Notes: generated by a model from the sequence alone, not told the origin. Shown: positions 1 to 7,622, counted from the stretch's first letter. The stretch: DNA of 40,105 nt from Bacilli bacterium (GCA_016302935.1 JAEDMO010000004.1:1-40105); one strand, 5' to 3'. Made by a program: numbers and translations.

Positions 1-6
1 TTAAAA

Positions 7-747
7 TTATTCATCGTAACTCAAAAAATAATTAACAATTTTCTCATAATTATCCTGACTATTTAAACAAGTATCAATTAGGTAACGTTTTTCATTATTT
101 ATTTGATATTCTCTCATACCTCTAAGATAGAAATCCTTATTTCTATCTTCTATATAAAAAGGCATTATATCATTTACTAAACATTCTCTAAATATAATCA
201 TTCTGCCAACTCTACCATTACCATCTTGGAATGGATGAATTTTCTCAAATCTTACATGAAATTCAATTATGTCTTCTATTTCCTTTTTGGCTATTTTATC
301 ATACCAAGCTAATAAACTTTTCATATTGCTTTCTACATCTTTTGGTAACGAAGTTATCATATTTCCAACATAATTTTTTAATTTTTTATATTCTCCTATA
401 TTAAACCATTCTTTTTCATCTTCGGTTAAAGTTCCATCTTTTAAAATAAAATGATATTTTTTTATAATTTCTTCAGTTAAAGGTTCATCAATCGTATCTA
501 ACATATACTTAAATAAGGTAAAATGATTTTTAGTCTCAGTTGCATCTTTTAATACAATAACTTTATCATTACTGGTTAAAATGGTACCAGAATCATAAAT
601 ACTTGCTGTTTCATCAGGAGTAATAGTAGATCCTTCGATATGATTAGTATTATATGTAAAATCAATTTGAGTTTTATAATATAAATTTCCAGATAAATTT
701 ATTCTTTTTTGCTCTATTAGAGCTTTTTTAATTTTACTTATTTCCAT
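7..747 (-). CDS. Fic/DOC family protein (probable AMPylator with N-terminal inhibitory motif)
   Basis: The 246-residue protein carries the Fic signature HPFQDGNGRVGR at residues 171-182. It supplies the catalytic His171, the acidic residue and the anion-binding GNGR loop used to transfer AMP (or another phosphate-containing group) from a nucleotide to a protein hydroxyl. Near the N-terminus, TNHIEG (residues 34-39) fits the inhibitory motif [S/T]xxxE[G/N]. In class II Fic proteins this places a glutamate over the nucleotide site, so self-inhibition is expected. The protein looks complete and has no membrane segment. The start is supported by an AAAGGAGG ribosome binding site just upstream on the minus strand. 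No separate antitoxin gene is adjacent, as expected when the inhibitory helix is in cis. The target protein cannot be told from sequence. Confidence 0.9.
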   Translation of the reverse strand: MEISKIKKALIEQKRINLSGNLYYKTQIDFTYNTNHIEGSTITPDETASIYDSGTILTSNDKVIVLKDATETKNHFTLFKYMLDTIDEPLTEEIIKKYHFILKDGTLTEDEKEWFNIGEYKKLKNYVGNMITSLPKDVESNMKSLLAWYDKIAKKEIEDIIEFHVRFEKIHPFQDGNGRVGRMIIFRECLVNDIMPFYIEDRNKDFYLRGMREYQINNEKRYLIDTCLNSQDNYEKIVNYFLSYDE

Positions 748-870
748 TTTAACCCCTCCTTTAGTTACTAATTATACTATACTATATTTTTCATCATTAT
801 ACCATATTTAAAGGGGTTTTTATAACTGCTTATATACTAAAATATATAACATAAAAAGTGATAAAATAAA

Positions 871-1143
871 CTATCTATAGTTATCTATTTTATCTCTAAA
901 TTCCTTATATAAAGTTTCAATTTTATTATAAGTAAGTGGTTCCACTTGCTTTTTTAATTCATCTAAATATCCCTTAGGATTACCAAATATAAAAGTTTTA
1001 TAATAGTTTTTTATATATTCATTAATAATATTTACCTCAAACTCAGTTAAAGTAATTCCTTCTTTTAAAGCAAACCTTTTTATATCATTCTTAGTTATTC
1101 TTTTTACATATTCACTTATTAAAAATAAATTCAAATTTATCAC
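871..1143 (-). CDS. Small YqfT-like (DUF2624-type) protein
   Basis: A short, charged, soluble and mostly helical protein of about 87-90 residues. It resembles, from memory, the DUF2624/YqfT family of Bacilli: an N-terminal helix, a segment like 'T..DI..FA...GI.LT..E', and a C-terminal 'L...Y..F...I'. The function of that family is unknown. The longest reading starts at a GTG (1141-1143), but that GTG lies inside AGGTGATAAAT, which reads as a Shine-Dalgarno followed six bases later by a TTG. The real start is therefore probably the TTG at 1132-1134, giving 87 residues. The gene is divergent from the penicillin-binding protein gene. Family assignment is moderate; the coding call is firm. Confidence 0.6.
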   Translation of the reverse strand: MINLNLFLISEYVKRITKNDIKRFALKEGITLTEFEVNIINEYIKNYYKTFIFGNPKGYLDELKKQVEPLTYNKIETLYKEFRDKIDNYR

Positions 1144-1175
1144 CTAATAAATATTATGATAATTTGGTGATTTAA

Positions 1176-1184
1176 TGCTATAAT
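1176..1184 (+). promoter_or_regulatory. Extended -10 promoter of the penicillin-binding protein gene
   Basis: TGC followed by TATAAT forms an extended -10 element 22 bases before the ATG. No good -35 hexamer is present at the right spacing. The expected transcript start gives a very short leader holding the TTGGAGG ribosome binding site (1193-1199). Confidence 0.6.
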
Positions 1185-1206
1185 AATATTAGTTGGAGGT
1201 AAATAT

Positions 1207-3267
1207 ATGGCTAAAAAAATGGTTAACAAAAAAAGAAACAATTATCGTTATTTAAAAGACATTATTGAAAAAAGATATATATTTTTAATAATAGTTATTA
1301 TTATTTTATTTAGTATCATTGGCATTAGACTATTTTATCTTCAAATAATTAAAAATGATTTATATAGCGAAAAATTGCTAAACGCCACTTCTAAGACCAT
1401 AGAAAGTACCAGTGTTCCAAGAGGAAGAATATATGATAGAAATTATAATATTATTGTAGATAATCAAGCTGTTAAAACAATATATTATAAAAAAGAAAGT
1501 GGTATAACCAAAAAAGAAGAAATAGAACTAGCTTATAAAGTAGCTGCTTTAATAGATATAGATTATAGTAACTTAACTGAAAACCAAATAAAAGCATTCT
1601 GGTTAATTAATAATTTTGAATTAGGAAATAAAAAAATTACCGAAGAAGAATGGAAAAAGTATTCATCCAGAAAATTAACTAGTGATGATTTATACGATTT
1701 AAAATTAAGTAGAGTAACTGAAGAAGAAATATCTATCTATGAACCGCTTGATAAAGAAGCAATAATGCTTTATAATCTAATGAACAAAGGTTATTCATAT
1801 GCTGAGAAAATTATCAAAAATAAAGATGTAACCGAAAAAGAATACGCGATTATATCCGAAAATATTAGTAATTTATCTGGCTTTAATACTAAATTAGATT
1901 GGGAAAGAATATATCCTTATGGTGATGTCTTTAGAAGTATTTTAGGAAAAATTTCTTCTAACTCTCAAGGCATTCCTAAAGAACTAGTAGATGATTATTT
2001 AAGTAAAGGCTATTCCTTAAACGATAGAGTAGGTATTAGCTATTTAGAATATCAATATGAAGACTATTTAAAAGGAGAAAAAGCCAAATATAAATTAAAT
2101 TCTGATAACAGCTACGAACTAGTAAGTGAAGGCAAAAGAGGAAATGATATAGTTCTTACAATTGATATAAATCTTCAAAAAGAAGTAGAGAGTATTTTAT
2201 CTTACGAAGTATTAAATGCCAAAAAAGAAAAAAATACAGAATATTATAATAGATCTTTTGCTTTAATAGAAGACCCTAAAACTGGAGAAATTTTAGCTAT
2301 GAGTGGCAAACAAGTTCTTAAAGATGAAAAAGGAAATAATTATATTGTTGACTATACTCCAGGGGCAGTAACCTTACCAGTAACGCCAGGATCTATCGTT
2401 AAAGGAGCGAGCATCTCAGTAGGGTATAAGTATGGAGCTATTGATATTGGTAGTAGTTTTTATGATAGTTGTATTAAAATTAAAGCAACACCATTAAAAT
2501 GTTCTTGGAAAAATCTAGGAAATACTAATGACATCAAAGCCCTAGCTTATTCTTCTAATGTATATCAATTCATGATTGCTATCAAAGTAGGTAATGGTAA
2601 TTATAAATATAATGAAGCCTTAAAAATAGATGAAGATGCCTTTAATAAATATAGAGATATGTATGCTGCATATGGCCTTGGAGTAAAAACTGGAATTGAC
2701 TTACCAGTTGAAAGCTTAGGATATTCTGGAACTTCCAAATTAAGTGGTCACTTACTAGATTTTTCTATCGGACAATATGATACTTACACCCCCATTCAAT
2801 TACTTGTCTATATAAGCACCTTAGCCAATAATGGAACAAGATTAAAACCATATCTATTAAAAGAAGTATACGAACCTAACTTAGAAGATGATAGTAAGTT
2901 CGGTAAAAAAATATATTCATCTAAAGTAGAAGTAGTAGGTGAAGTACCACTAGATATAAAATACATAAATAGAATAAAAGAAGGCTTTAAAGCCTGTATG
3001 AATGCTTTATGTTATGGCTATATGGGTAAATACACATCCTCAGCCGGCAAAACCGGAACTAGCCAAAGCTTTATTGATACAGATAAAGATGGTGTAGTCG
3101 ATACAGAAACCATTACTAATACCTTCGGAGGATTCGCTCCATATGATGATCCTAAATTTAGTATAGTAGTAGTAAGTCCCGATGTAAGTAATGGTAATGG
3201 CTATAATAGTGGGGTAAATAAAAGAATATCTGCAAAAATTGTTAATAAATTCTTTGAAATTTATTAA
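1207..3267 (+). CDS. Class B penicillin-binding protein (peptidoglycan D,D-transpeptidase)
   Basis: The 686-residue protein cross-links peptidoglycan stem peptides outside the membrane. A basic N-terminus precedes one membrane anchor at about residues 25-47. The dimerisation-domain signature 'PRGRIYDRN' (71-79) follows. The three penicillin-binding motifs are all present: SIVK at 396-399 (acyl-enzyme Ser396), SSN at 449-451 and KTG at 615-617. There is no glycosyltransferase domain and no PASTA repeat, so it is class B (PBP2/PBP2B-like) rather than a bifunctional class A enzyme or a PASTA-type PBP. Whether it serves elongation or division cannot be decided here, because no rodA/ftsW or mreC lies next to it. 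The downstream rpmG promoter overlaps the 3' end of this gene. Confidence 0.95.
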   Translation: MAKKMVNKKRNNYRYLKDIIEKRYIFLIIVIIILFSIIGIRLFYLQIIKNDLYSEKLLNATSKTIESTSVPRGRIYDRNYNIIVDNQAVKTIYYKKESGITKKEEIELAYKVAALIDIDYSNLTENQIKAFWLINNFELGNKKITEEEWKKYSSRKLTSDDLYDLKLSRVTEEEISIYEPLDKEAIMLYNLMNKGYSYAEKIIKNKDVTEKEYAIISENISNLSGFNTKLDWERIYPYGDVFRSILGKISSNSQGIPKELVDDYLSKGYSLNDRVGISYLEYQYEDYLKGEKAKYKLNSDNSYELVSEGKRGNDIVLTIDINLQKEVESILSYEVLNAKKEKNTEYYNRSFALIEDPKTGEILAMSGKQVLKDEKGNNYIVDYTPGAVTLPVTPGSIVKGASISVGYKYGAIDIGSSFYDSCIKIKATPLKCSWKNLGNTNDIKALAYSSNVYQFMIAIKVGNGNYKYNEALKIDEDAFNKYRDMYAAYGLGVKTGIDLPVESLGYSGTSKLSGHLLDFSIGQYDTYTPIQLLVYISTLANNGTRLKPYLLKEVYEPNLEDDSKFGKKIYSSKVEVVGEVPLDIKYINRIKEGFKACMNALCYGYMGKYTSSAGKTGTSQSFIDTDKDGVVDTETITNTFGGFAPYDDPKFSIVVVSPDVSNGNGYNSGVNKRISAKIVNKFFEIY

Positions 3268-3281
3268 AATAATGATATAAT
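3254..3281 (+). promoter_or_regulatory. Sigma-A-type promoter of rpmG-efp
   Basis: TTGAAA (3254-3259) and TATAAT (3276-3281) are separated by 16 bases. The element overlaps the end of the penicillin-binding protein gene and should drive rpmG and efp together. Confidence 0.65.
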
Positions 3282-3313
3282 ATAGTAAGTGTTTTGGAAG
3301 AAGGAGGAAAATT

Positions 3314-3481
3314 ATGGCTAAAAAGAACGAAAATAGAAGTCTAGTTTCTTTAAAATGTAGTGAATGTAAAGAAGCAAATTATACTACTAGTAAAAATAAA
3401 AAGAACACTGCTGAAAAATTAGAATTAAATAAGTATTGTTCTAGATGCGGAAAAACAACATTACATAAAGAAGCAAAATAA
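3314..3481 (+). CDS. rpmG: 50S ribosomal protein L33 (bL33)
   Basis: This 55-residue ORF encodes the large-subunit protein bL33. It starts MAKKNENRSLVSLKCSEC and carries two CxxC pairs (Cys15/Cys18 and Cys42/Cys45), so it is the zinc-ribbon (C+) form. The pattern 'CSECKEANYTTSKNKKNT' and 'KYCSRCGKTTLHKE' is typical of the family. An AAGGAGG ribosome binding site lies seven bases before the ATG. The stop codon is fused to the Shine-Dalgarno of efp (TAAGGAGG), so the two genes form a tight translational unit. Firmicutes often have two or three rpmG copies, so another may exist elsewhere. Confidence 0.93.
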   Translation: MAKKNENRSLVSLKCSECKEANYTTSKNKKNTAEKLELNKYCSRCGKTTLHKEAK

Positions 3482-3492
3482 GGAGGTAACAT

Positions 3493-4050
3493 ATGATAAA
3501 TGTTAATGATTTTAAAACTGGTGTTACTATCACTTTAGAAGGTGCTATATATCAAGTATTAGAATTCCAACACGTAAAACCTGGTAAAGGAGCAGCCATT
3601 GTTAAAGCAAAATTAAAAAACCTAAGAACAGGTTCTATAGTTGAAAATACCTTTAATGCTGGTATTAAAGTAGAAACAGCTCATATCGATAAACAAAAAA
3701 TGCAATTTTTATATAGTGATGGTGATAAATATAATTTTATGGATATGGAAACATATGAACAAATAGAATTAGATAAGTCACAAATTGAATATGAAACAAA
3801 GTTTTTAAAAGAAAATTTGGAAGTTTACATTACTTTTTATAAAGGTGAAATGTTAGGATTAGAACTACCTGATAAAGTAGTTATGACAATTACTCATACA
3901 GAACCAGCCGTAAAAGGTAATACAACTACTAATGCCCTAAAAGACGCGATAGTAGAAACAGGTCTACTTGTAAAAGTTCCACTCTTCATAAACGAAGGAG
4001 AAGAAATTATTATCTCTACAAGTGATGGCAAATATGTATCTAGAAAATAA
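3493..4050 (+). CDS. efp: Translation elongation factor P
   Basis: EF-P relieves ribosome stalling at consecutive prolines by binding between the P and E sites. The 185-residue length and the three-domain layout (KOW-like N-terminus, then two OB-like domains) match the family. The loop HVKPGKGAA places Lys32 at the tip, the residue modified in many bacteria (5-aminopentanol in Bacillus subtilis). No modification gene is visible nearby. The C-terminal part 'GNTTTNALKDAIVETGLLVKVP' is strongly conserved. The gene follows rpmG closely and ends in a hairpin terminator that includes its stop codon. Confidence 0.97.
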   Translation: MINVNDFKTGVTITLEGAIYQVLEFQHVKPGKGAAIVKAKLKNLRTGSIVENTFNAGIKVETAHIDKQKMQFLYSDGDKYNFMDMETYEQIELDKSQIEYETKFLKENLEVYITFYKGEMLGLELPDKVVMTITHTEPAVKGNTTTNALKDAIVETGLLVKVPLFINEGEEIIISTSDGKYVSRK

Positions 4051-4071
4051 TCACAAGTTGTGATTTTTTTT
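4049..4071 (+). terminator. Rho-independent terminator of rpmG-efp
   Basis: AATCACA, a three-base loop and TGTGATT form a 7-bp stem followed by a run of T. The last two bases of the efp stop codon are the first two of the stem. Confidence 0.75.
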
Positions 4072-4073
4072 TA

Positions 4074-4107
4074 TAAAAAAAATAGATATTTTGTTGAATA
4101 TCTATTT
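4074..4107 (-). terminator. Rho-independent terminator of the yidD-lipoprotein unit
   Basis: On the minus strand an 11-bp stem (AAATAGATATT and its complement, 4080-4107) with a six-base loop is followed by a T run. It overlaps the lipoprotein stop codon and faces the efp terminator. Confidence 0.75.
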
Positions 4108-4959
4108 ATATAATTCCTTTTTAATTAAATCAATATTATCATTCATAATAGTTAAATAATTTTCATTAGAATTAGTAACACCACCATCATTTGAAAACAT
4201 ATCATTAATCTTAATTAATTCTACCTTTTTATAAGTATCTAAAATCTTTTGAACCGTATCATTAGTAGTATTATCTTTAGTATAAATATACTTTATTGTA
4301 CCATTATTGATCATTCTTTTAACATCATCGATCTTTTTTTGTGTTAGACTATCATCTTCTTCTAAAGAAATAACATTCAAATCATATTTTTCTAAAAATT
4401 TAAACAAATGATTATCAACTACAATAGTATTATAATTAGAACTATTAACAGTAGTCTTAATAGTAGCATCCAATTTAGATAACTTTAATTTTAAATCCTC
4501 ATAATTATTATCGATTTCTTTAATTAAATAAGGATTTTCAATATATTCATTAAGACCATTTTTTAAATTTTGTGCCATCATTAAATAGTTATAAGGATTT
4601 AACCAAAGTTCTTCTATAGAATTAATCGTTTCCATTCCAAGAGCCACATCGATAATTTTTAAATTCTTATTTTTATTTATCATTTTAACAGCATAATCTC
4701 TATCTCTATCTAAACTATTAAATACAAACAAATCATTATTACTATAGTCTTCAATTTGTTTATTAGTAAGTTCATAAGTAGTAACATCGACCCCACTAGG
4801 GTAGACACTATATATTTTAGCATTATCACCATATAGATAGTCGGTAATATAATTGAGTGGATAAATTGTTGTATAAATAGTAATATCTTCCATATTATCC
4901 CTTTTAAAACATCCACTTAATGATAAAATAATCAAAAACCCCATCAATATTTTTTTCAT
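4102..4959 (-). CDS. Orphan ZnuA/TroA-family lipoprotein with altered metal site
   Basis: The 285-residue protein has a lipoprotein signal peptide with lipobox LSGC (Cys17). Its fold pattern is that of cluster A-I metal ABC transporter binding proteins (ZnuA/MntA/PsaA): 'YPLNYITDYLYGDNAKI', then 'YPSGVDVTTYE' (residues 53-63), 'WLNP' (119-122), 'NHLFKFLEKYDL' and a final amphipathic helix. The four usual metal ligands are mostly changed. The first His is Thr60, the second is Glu117, the third is kept as His184, and the last Asp aligns with Glu266. No ATPase or permease gene is adjacent. It sits eight bases downstream of yidD on the same strand. Metal uptake is the family role; whether this member still binds zinc or manganese is uncertain. 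Confidence 0.8.
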   Translation of the reverse strand: MKKILMGFLIILSLSGCFKRDNMEDITIYTTIYPLNYITDYLYGDNAKIYSVYPSGVDVTTYELTNKQIEDYSNNDLFVFNSLDRDRDYAVKMINKNKNLKIIDVALGMETINSIEELWLNPYNYLMMAQNLKNGLNEYIENPYLIKEIDNNYEDLKLKLSKLDATIKTTVNSSNYNTIVVDNHLFKFLEKYDLNVISLEEDDSLTQKKIDDVKRMINNGTIKYIYTKDNTTNDTVQKILDTYKKVELIKINDMFSNDGGVTNSNENYLTIMNDNIDLIKKELYK

Positions 4960-4966
4960 ATTCTTC

Positions 4967-5185
4967 TTAATCCTCCTTTACTGGTACAGGATCATAACCA
5001 CCTTTAAATAAAGGATTACATTTTAACACTCTCTTAATTGATAAATATAATCCTTTAAAAGCCCCGTGTATTTCTATTGCCTGTTTAGCATAATTAGAAC
5101 AAGTGGGATAGTATCTACACTGATTATGAAAATTACCAGGTATCTTTTGATATGCTTCAATTAATTTTATAAGTATTCTTCTCAT
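4967..5185 (-). CDS. yidD: Membrane protein insertion efficiency factor YidD
   Basis: This 72-residue protein belongs to the YidD (DUF37) family, which assists YidC-dependent membrane insertion at the cytoplasmic face. It has the family landmarks in order: 'CRYYPTCSNYAKQAI' (about residues 23-37), 'HGAFKG', 'LKCNPLFKGGYDPVP'. The amphipathic N-terminus MRRILIKLIEAYQ is also typical. The ribosome binding site is weak (GTGATT just before the ATG). A perfect 14-base palindrome (5192-5205) lies directly upstream of the start. The usual neighbours rnpA, rpmH and yidC are absent, so this copy has been moved away from the rpmH locus. Confidence 0.95.
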   Translation of the reverse strand: MRRILIKLIEAYQKIPGNFHNQCRYYPTCSNYAKQAIEIHGAFKGLYLSIKRVLKCNPLFKGGYDPVPVKED

Positions 5186-5191
5186 ATAATC

Positions 5192-5205
5192 ACAATAATT
5201 ATTGT
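5192..5205. repeat. Perfect 14-bp palindrome upstream of yidD
   Basis: ACAATAATTATTGT is its own reverse complement and ends six bases before the yidD start codon, covering the ribosome binding region. It could be an operator, but such palindromes also arise by chance in AT-rich DNA. Confidence 0.35.
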
Positions 5206-5233
5206 ACCTTATTTTTTTTTATTTGTCAAAGAA

Positions 5234-5284
5234 GAAAAAAAGAAACTATTTTAAAAGATAAATAGTATTATCCTTAATAGTTTC
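5234..5284 (-). terminator. Probable terminator of the ClpX-like gene
   Basis: On the minus strand GAAACTATT and AATAGTTTC (5276-5284 and 5242-5250) can pair across a 25-base loop, and the second arm is followed by TTTTTTT. The stem overlaps the 3' end of the gene. Confidence 0.5.
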
Positions 5285-6748
5285 CTTACTTAATACTAAT
5301 TTTTTATAAGTTCTCTCACATTGAACTTTAAAAAGTGCATTTTCGATCATCTTAAATACAATTTCAAATAAAGCTCTAGCACCAGTTTTTAATTCCAAAG
5401 CGCATTCTACTATATTTTCTAATAATTGTTCTTTATCATCGTAGGTTATTTTAACATTATAATCTTTAAACAGTTCCTCGATTAAGAAAACAGGACTGTT
5501 TTTAGAAGTAGTAAGTATTTTTAATAAAATATCCTTATCCATTGGATTCATAATAATTTTACGATTACATCTTCCAATAAATTCAGGTAAAAGTCCAAAT
5601 TTATCAAAATTATCAGTAGTAAAAGGATTTTTTTCTTTTACCTCATTACTATTAAATCCAACCGGTGGTTTAGGATTAGCGATATTCTTAAGCCCTGAGA
5701 ACGCTCCCATTGCTACAAAGGTCATATTAGTAGTATCAAATGGAATAGTTCTACCTTTTTGATATTCAAAATTATAAATACCGCCTTCCATTAGTTTTAA
5801 CAAAGCTTCCAAAACACCAGTAGTTGCAACCTTTTCATTACCATTACCACCAGCTTTTTTATCTATTTCATCGACAATAAGTATCCCTCTTTGAGCCTTA
5901 TTTAAATCATTATCAGCTTTAACAAGCAAATGTGCAAGCATATCTGATATTGAATTACCAACATACCCCTCCATTGTATATTGATTAGCATCTTCAACAA
6001 CATAAGGGATATTTAAATGTTTACCAACAAGTCTAAATATTTCAGTTTTACCAGTTCCAGTATCACCACATATCAAAATATTTTGTTTTAATCTAGGATT
6101 TGTTATCGTCTGATTTATATCGATTGCACTTAAAACAGCCTTAACTTGTTCATCTTGTCCGATCAAAGAACTAGTAATATTAATATAAAGATTCTTAATA
6201 TTGATATGATTAGAATCTTCCTTTGCCTCAGTAACGACCATATTACTTTTTTGAATAGAAAAATTTTGTGCATCAACATTCATAGATACATCCATATATT
6301 CTTCTATAGCAGTATCATATGGCTTTGACATATCTAAATATTCTCTTTCTACTATTCTTTTAGGACTACTATAACAGTATAGACTCTTATTAATATCATC
6401 GCATATTTGATAATAATTATAATAACTCAACGCTTCAAAATATTCTTCCAAAAAAACCTGTATATATTCTCCCTTATCATCTTTCATAACTTTCAAAATT
6501 TTCTCAATAGAAATAGGAAAACCATAAACATATTCATCGTCAAACGAATTAAAATCACCAGCAAAATTATATATAGGTAATATTCCCTTTAACTTATTCC
6601 CACCAGCTAATATTTTATCGGAAGTCTTCAAATAAGTAATATTATCTTCTTCGATCAAATCACCAATAATATACCAAACTGGAGTTAGTTTATATTGATT
6701 TTCTAGTTTTAATTTTTTTCTTTTAAATATAATTGCCGCATTTTGCAT
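5246..6748 (-). CDS. ClpX-like AAA+ unfoldase with a non-canonical N-terminal domain
   Basis: The C-terminal 300 residues read as ClpX: Walker A GDTGTGKT (228-235), pore-loop GYVG (261-264), Walker B and following 'ILIVDEIDK' (289-297), 'KFGLLPEFIGR' with the arginine finger (to 393) and sensor-2 GAR (456-458). A VGF tripeptide (363-365) sits where ClpX carries the IGF/LGF loop that docks to ClpP. The N-terminal 190 residues are not the ClpX zinc-binding domain: there is no Cys4 cluster, and I do not recognise the domain. The RKH-type loop is also not conserved. At 500 residues it is longer than ClpX (about 420). It is probably an ATP-driven protein unfoldase with its own substrate selector. 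It lies 127 bases downstream of lexA on the same strand and has a clear AAAGGTGG ribosome binding site. Confidence 0.85.
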   Translation of the reverse strand: MQNAAIIFKRKKLKLENQYKLTPVWYIIGDLIEEDNITYLKTSDKILAGGNKLKGILPIYNFAGDFNSFDDEYVYGFPISIEKILKVMKDDKGEYIQVFLEEYFEALSYYNYYQICDDINKSLYCYSSPKRIVEREYLDMSKPYDTAIEEYMDVSMNVDAQNFSIQKSNMVVTEAKEDSNHINIKNLYINITSSLIGQDEQVKAVLSAIDINQTITNPRLKQNILICGDTGTGKTEIFRLVGKHLNIPYVVEDANQYTMEGYVGNSISDMLAHLLVKADNDLNKAQRGILIVDEIDKKAGGNGNEKVATTGVLEALLKLMEGGIYNFEYQKGRTIPFDTTNMTFVAMGAFSGLKNIANPKPPVGFNSNEVKEKNPFTTDNFDKFGLLPEFIGRCNRKIIMNPMDKDILLKILTTSKNSPVFLIEELFKDYNVKITYDDKEQLLENIVECALELKTGARALFEIVFKMIENALFKVQCERTYKKLVLSKETIKDNTIYLLK

Positions 6749-6875
6749 AACAAACCACCTTTAGATTATTATATCTAATTATCTATCATTTTTTTATTAT
6801 TTGACACTAAGTTAACGAAAAAAAAGATACATTTTATATCTTAAAATGCATCTATAACAAATAACTCTTAAATTA

Positions 6876-7502
6876 CTATAATTTTCTATATAATCCAATC
6901 GCACGCCCTAAAATAGTTACGTTTTTTAAAATAATTGGAAGCATAAAATCATTTTCTGGTTGTAATCTAAAATATCCATCTTCTTTATAAAACGTTTTTA
7001 AAGTAACTTCATTTTCATCGGTCATTGCCACAACTTTTTCACCATTCTTAGCAGTATTACATCTTTCCACTATTATAATATCACCATCGTGTATACCACT
7101 ATTAATCATACTATCCCCACTTACTTCTAGAGTAAACACTTCACTTTTAGCAGGTATTAAATAAGAAGGAAGAGTGAAATATTCATTTGGTCTTTCGATT
7201 GCTTCGATCGGATTACCTGCAGTAACCTTACCAAGAAGTGGTACCGAAACAATATCATCGTTCTGCTTTTCATATTCATTATCAACTAGTAATTCAATAG
7301 TTCTATTCTTAGAATTATTCTTTTTGATATAACCTTTTTCTTCTATCTTATTTAAATGAACAAAGACAGTAGCTGGTGATTTTAAATCCATACCTTCACA
7401 TATTTCCCTTATTGATGGGGGATATTTATGAGTGGCAATAAATTCCTTCAAAAAATTTAAAATCTCATTTTGCTTATTAGTTAAGGCCCCATTTTTTTTC
7501 AT
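6876..7502 (-). CDS. lexA: LexA, SOS response transcriptional repressor
   Basis: LexA represses DNA-damage genes and is inactivated by RecA-stimulated self-cleavage. The 208-residue protein has the N-terminal winged helix ('PPSIREI', 'SPATVFVHLNKIEEKGYI'). The cleavage bond is Ala95-Gly96 in 'GKVTAGNP'. The serine of the Ser-Lys dyad is Ser131 in 'VSGDSM', and the lysine is Lys169 in 'VTLKTF'. All catalytic parts are intact, so a working SOS switch is expected. Its promoter (7521-7549) overlaps a LexA-box-like palindrome, which predicts autoregulation. It is divergent from a 46-residue membrane protein gene, the same arrangement as lexA-yneA in Bacillus and lexA-sosA in Staphylococcus. Confidence 0.97.
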   Translation of the reverse strand: MKKNGALTNKQNEILNFLKEFIATHKYPPSIREICEGMDLKSPATVFVHLNKIEEKGYIKKNNSKNRTIELLVDNEYEKQNDDIVSVPLLGKVTAGNPIEAIERPNEYFTLPSYLIPAKSEVFTLEVSGDSMINSGIHDGDIIIVERCNTAKNGEKVVAMTDENEVTLKTFYKEDGYFRLQPENDFMLPIILKNVTILGRAIGLYRKL

Positions 7503-7520
7503 TGTTTCACCTCTATAAAA

Positions 7521-7549
7521 AGTTTAACACAAAATTTGTAAAATGTCAA
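7521..7549 (-). promoter_or_regulatory. lexA promoter
   Basis: On the minus strand TTGACA (7544-7549) and TAAACT (7521-7526) are separated by exactly 17 bases and precede the lexA start at 7502. Confidence 0.75.
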
Positions 7550-7560
7550 ACTTTTGTTTG
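7547..7560. promoter_or_regulatory. LexA-box-like palindrome at the lexA promoter
   Basis: CAAACTTTTGTTTG has perfect CAAAC/GTTTG arms. It keeps the AAC-N4-GTT core of the Gram-positive SOS box (CGAAC-N4-GTTCG) and overlaps the lexA -35 hexamer. Confidence 0.6.
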
Positions 7561-7568
7561 TGTAGTCA

Positions 7569-7597
7569 TTGACACGAAATAATGTTCGTGTTATTAT
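7569..7597 (+). promoter_or_regulatory. SOS promoter of the 46-residue membrane protein gene
   Basis: TTGACA (7569-7574) and TATTAT (7592-7597) are separated by 17 bases. The spacer is occupied by a LexA-box-like element, so repressor binding would block RNA polymerase. Confidence 0.75.
7572..7591. promoter_or_regulatory. LexA-box-like operator between -35 and -10
   Basis: The 7-base arms ACACGAA and TTCGTGT are perfect complements around a six-base centre. The inner 14 bases (7575-7588, CGAAATAATGTTCG) match the Bacillus LexA box CGAACRNRYGTTYG except at two central-left positions. Confidence 0.7.
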
Positions 7598-7622
7598 AAA
7601 AATGTAATGAAGGAGTGATAAC

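Noticed and set aside
1..1150. Fic region as a recent toxin-antitoxin island.
   Set aside because: Base composition and codon use match the neighbours, no mobile element or separate antitoxin is seen, and the inhibitory motif is in cis.
5192..5205. Fur/Zur/PerR box upstream of yidD.
   Set aside because: Those boxes are odd-centred (7-1-7); this palindrome has an even centre and different core bases.
7529..7539. Third LexA site (ACAAAATTTGT) in the lexA promoter spacer.
   Set aside because: It lacks the GAAC/GTTC-type arms and has an odd centre; an AT-rich coincidence is more likely.
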